Below are positions 37,603 through 38,933 of a stretch of DNA of 38,933 nucleotides, one piece after another. The notes under the pieces are model-generated. The model made no database searches. It was not told where the DNA came from and saw only the letters and a program-made list of their open reading frames with translations. The position numbers and the translations under genes were made by a program. Numbering within the stretch: the first letter of the stretch is position 1; each line of letters opens with the position of its first letter. The DNA is from CADEFQ01 sp035342635 (GTDB taxonomy: Bacteria; Pseudomonadota; Gammaproteobacteria; Steroidobacterales; Steroidobacteraceae), in contig DAOQXO010000012.1 in NCBI GenBank assembly GCA_035342635.1, positions 1 through 38,933 on the forward strand, written 5' to 3'.

Positions 37603-38933
37603 CTAGGCGACCCTCTTCATCTTCCAGGGGTCCAGCATAACTGCGCTGCGCCCCGCCGCGCGACCGGAAATCATCGCTTCGGTGAGGTAGGAGCCGTTCT
37701 GGTACAGGTGCGAGATCATCGAGCCGAGCTCGCCGGCCTCGTGCAGCCGCGCAATCGGCTGGCCGCGCGGGTCGAGTACCTGCGAGAGGATGTTGCGCTT
37801 TGCCCCGCCGCTCGTGCACACGATCGCCAGATCGATCCTGACGGCGTAGTACGGCGGCGTGACGAGCGGCTGCAGTGAGTGGGCGGGCCGCCCGAAGTCC
37901 GTGTCCTCGCCGCGCTCGCAGGCCGCGTTGAAGCGCGCGACCTCGGCCGCCACGCGCGCCGGATCGCGGCCGATCTTCGCGGCGAGCGCCTCGATCGAGT
38001 CGGCCTTCACGATCCAGCCCTTGTCCACCTCAACGCTGTTGTCATCGCTCCATTCGTAGCCCTCGACCACGGTGTTCCAGCTCATCGCGTGCGTGACGAG
38101 GCAGTTGTGCTCGCGCACGTTTTCGTCGAACAGCATGTGCACGGGGCCCGCGCGCCAGTGCGGGGTGTCGACCCAGTGGCCGTGGTGTCGCTCCTTGTAG
38201 TGCGTGTGATAGAGCTCGGCGCCCTCGTTGTAGAAGCGCCGATCTTCGGCGCCGATCTCGATCCAGCTGAAGGTCTGCCAGAAATGGCGGCGCATGAAGA
38301 TGGTCGGGAACTCGGGCACTTTGATGCCGGGCCAGATGCCGCCCGACTGGCCGAAATTGCGCATGTGCCACAGCTCCGCACCGGCCTTCTGCAGGACGCG
38401 CACGCCATCGCCCGTGTTGGCCGGCGTGCCGAGCGGCCAGGCTTCCGCGAGCCCGTAGTAGTTGCGCTGCATCTCCATGTCGGCCTCGTAGCCACCGACC
38501 GCCACGATCACGCCGCGCCGTGCGCGAATCGCGCGCCGCATGCCGCGCGTCTCGACGATCGCGCCGAACACTTCGAGCGTATCGGGGTCCTGCACCAGGT
38601 CGACGAGCGGCGACTCGAACACGTGGCGGACGCGGGGGCGCTTCTCGACACAGGTGCGCATCGTGATCCACACGCCGCTCGGGATCGGCTTCACGAACGC
38701 GTTGTACGCCACCGCGTCCTCGGCGCCGAACTCGGGAAACTCGTACACCGCCTCGCCCGAGCTCCAGCCGCTGCCTTTCACGAGCTGGGTGTTGCCCGCC
38801 TCGGCGACGCGCGCCTCGATGTATTCCTCGAGTCCCGCCATCTGTCGCGCCCACTCGCGCAGCATGTCATCGGGCGGCGGGTTGGTCGCGCTCATCGCCT
38901 TCTGGTAGCGGTAAAGCGCCTCCGCGTTGTGCG
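37603..38933 (-). CDS. FAD-dependent dehydrogenase of the fumarate reductase/KstD superfamily, 5' end missing
   Basis: A flavoprotein whose start lies beyond the right edge; 442 codons are visible. The N-terminal FAD loop is missing. Visible superfamily features are NAEALYRYQKAM near the edge, GVIVAVGGYEAD and the substrate-side block PANTGDGVRVLQKAGAELWHM, then the C-terminal RIDLAIVCTSGGAKRN and GSYLTEAMISGRAAGRSA, which place it in FAD_binding_2 (fumarate reductase, 3-ketosteroid-1-dehydrogenase and related enzymes). Such enzymes dehydrogenate or reduce C=C bonds of organic acids, steroids or aromatics; the missing half prevents a finer call. It is followed by a coupled 74-residue protein. 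Confidence 0.88.
   Translation of the reverse strand, partial: HNAEALYRYQKAMSATNPPPDDMLREWARQMAGLEEYIEARVAEAGNTQLVKGSGWSSGEAVYEFPEFGAEDAVAYNAFVKPIPSGVWITMRTCVEKRPRVRHVFESPLVDLVQDPDTLEVFGAIVETRGMRRAIRARRGVIVAVGGYEADMEMQRNYYGLAEAWPLGTPANTGDGVRVLQKAGAELWHMRNFGQSGGIWPGIKVPEFPTIFMRRHFWQTFSWIEIGAEDRRFYNEGAELYHTHYKERHHGHWVDTPHWRAGPVHMLFDENVREHNCLVTHAMSWNTVVEGYEWSDDNSVEVDKGWIVKADSIEALAAKIGRDPARVAAEVARFNAACERGEDTDFGRPAHSLQPLVTPPYYAVRIDLAIVCTSGGAKRNILSQVLDPRGQPIARLHEAGELGSMISHLYQNGSYLTEAMISGRAAGRSAVMLDPWKMKRVA

Overview
The window is about 39 kb of dense, high-GC chromosomal DNA. It carries 27 protein-coding genes, two of them cut by the window edges, and no RNA genes, CRISPR array or insertion sequence that I can recognise. 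No stretch longer than about 260 bases lacks a gene. Gene content suggests a free-living, aerobic gammaproteobacterium: RND pump, OxyR of the E. coli two-cysteine type, TonB-dependent receptor, DmdC-type acyl-CoA dehydrogenase, Rieske oxygenase and a fumarate-reductase-like flavoprotein. The Steroidobacter/Nevskia neighbourhood is my guess, at low confidence and without any database search.

Left third (1-13.4 kb): the C-terminal two thirds of an RND efflux permease meets a DUF1761 membrane protein tail to tail. A 2-hydroxyacid dehydrogenase then converges on a peroxide-defence module: ahpC-ahpD-Nudix on the minus strand, divergent from oxyR on the plus strand, with a near-consensus OxyR operator between them. 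Seven bases after oxyR begins a 994-residue protein that joins an LCAT/PGAP1-like lipase, a leucyl-aminopeptidase N-terminal (macro-like) domain and a CHAT caspase-like protease. This is the most unusual gene here. A Tat-exported aldo-keto reductase and a compact restriction-modification cassette follow (Dcm-like C5 methyltransferase, Vsr, MvaI/BcnI-type endonuclease; overlapping genes, all minus strand).

Middle third (13.6-23 kb): a DmdC-type acyl-CoA dehydrogenase, a LysR regulator divergent from an aldo-keto reductase, a GAF/EAL protein whose EAL site looks catalytically broken, and a LytS/LytTR two-component pair overlapping by ATGA. An S9 prolyl-oligopeptidase-type exopeptidase is encoded convergently.

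Right third (23-38.9 kb): reading from 28.7 kb leftwards on the minus strand, a tight operon encodes a Rieske oxygenase, two tandem CrtI/PYROXD2-like flavoproteins, a GcvT-like folate-dependent methyltransferase and the S9 peptidase. I infer oxidative removal of a methyl group from a quaternary or methylated amine, with the C1 unit captured on tetrahydrofolate. Next to it lie a lipoprotein amidohydrolase, a plus-strand TPR-sulfotransferase/TonB-dependent receptor operon, an acyl-CoA ligase, a 42-residue ORF coupled to an Asp/Glu-racemase-family enzyme that lacks its first catalytic cysteine, and finally a 74-residue protein coupled to a partial FAD-dependent dehydrogenase.

Residue numbers were counted by hand from the chosen start codons. 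Family assignments come from motif recognition only.
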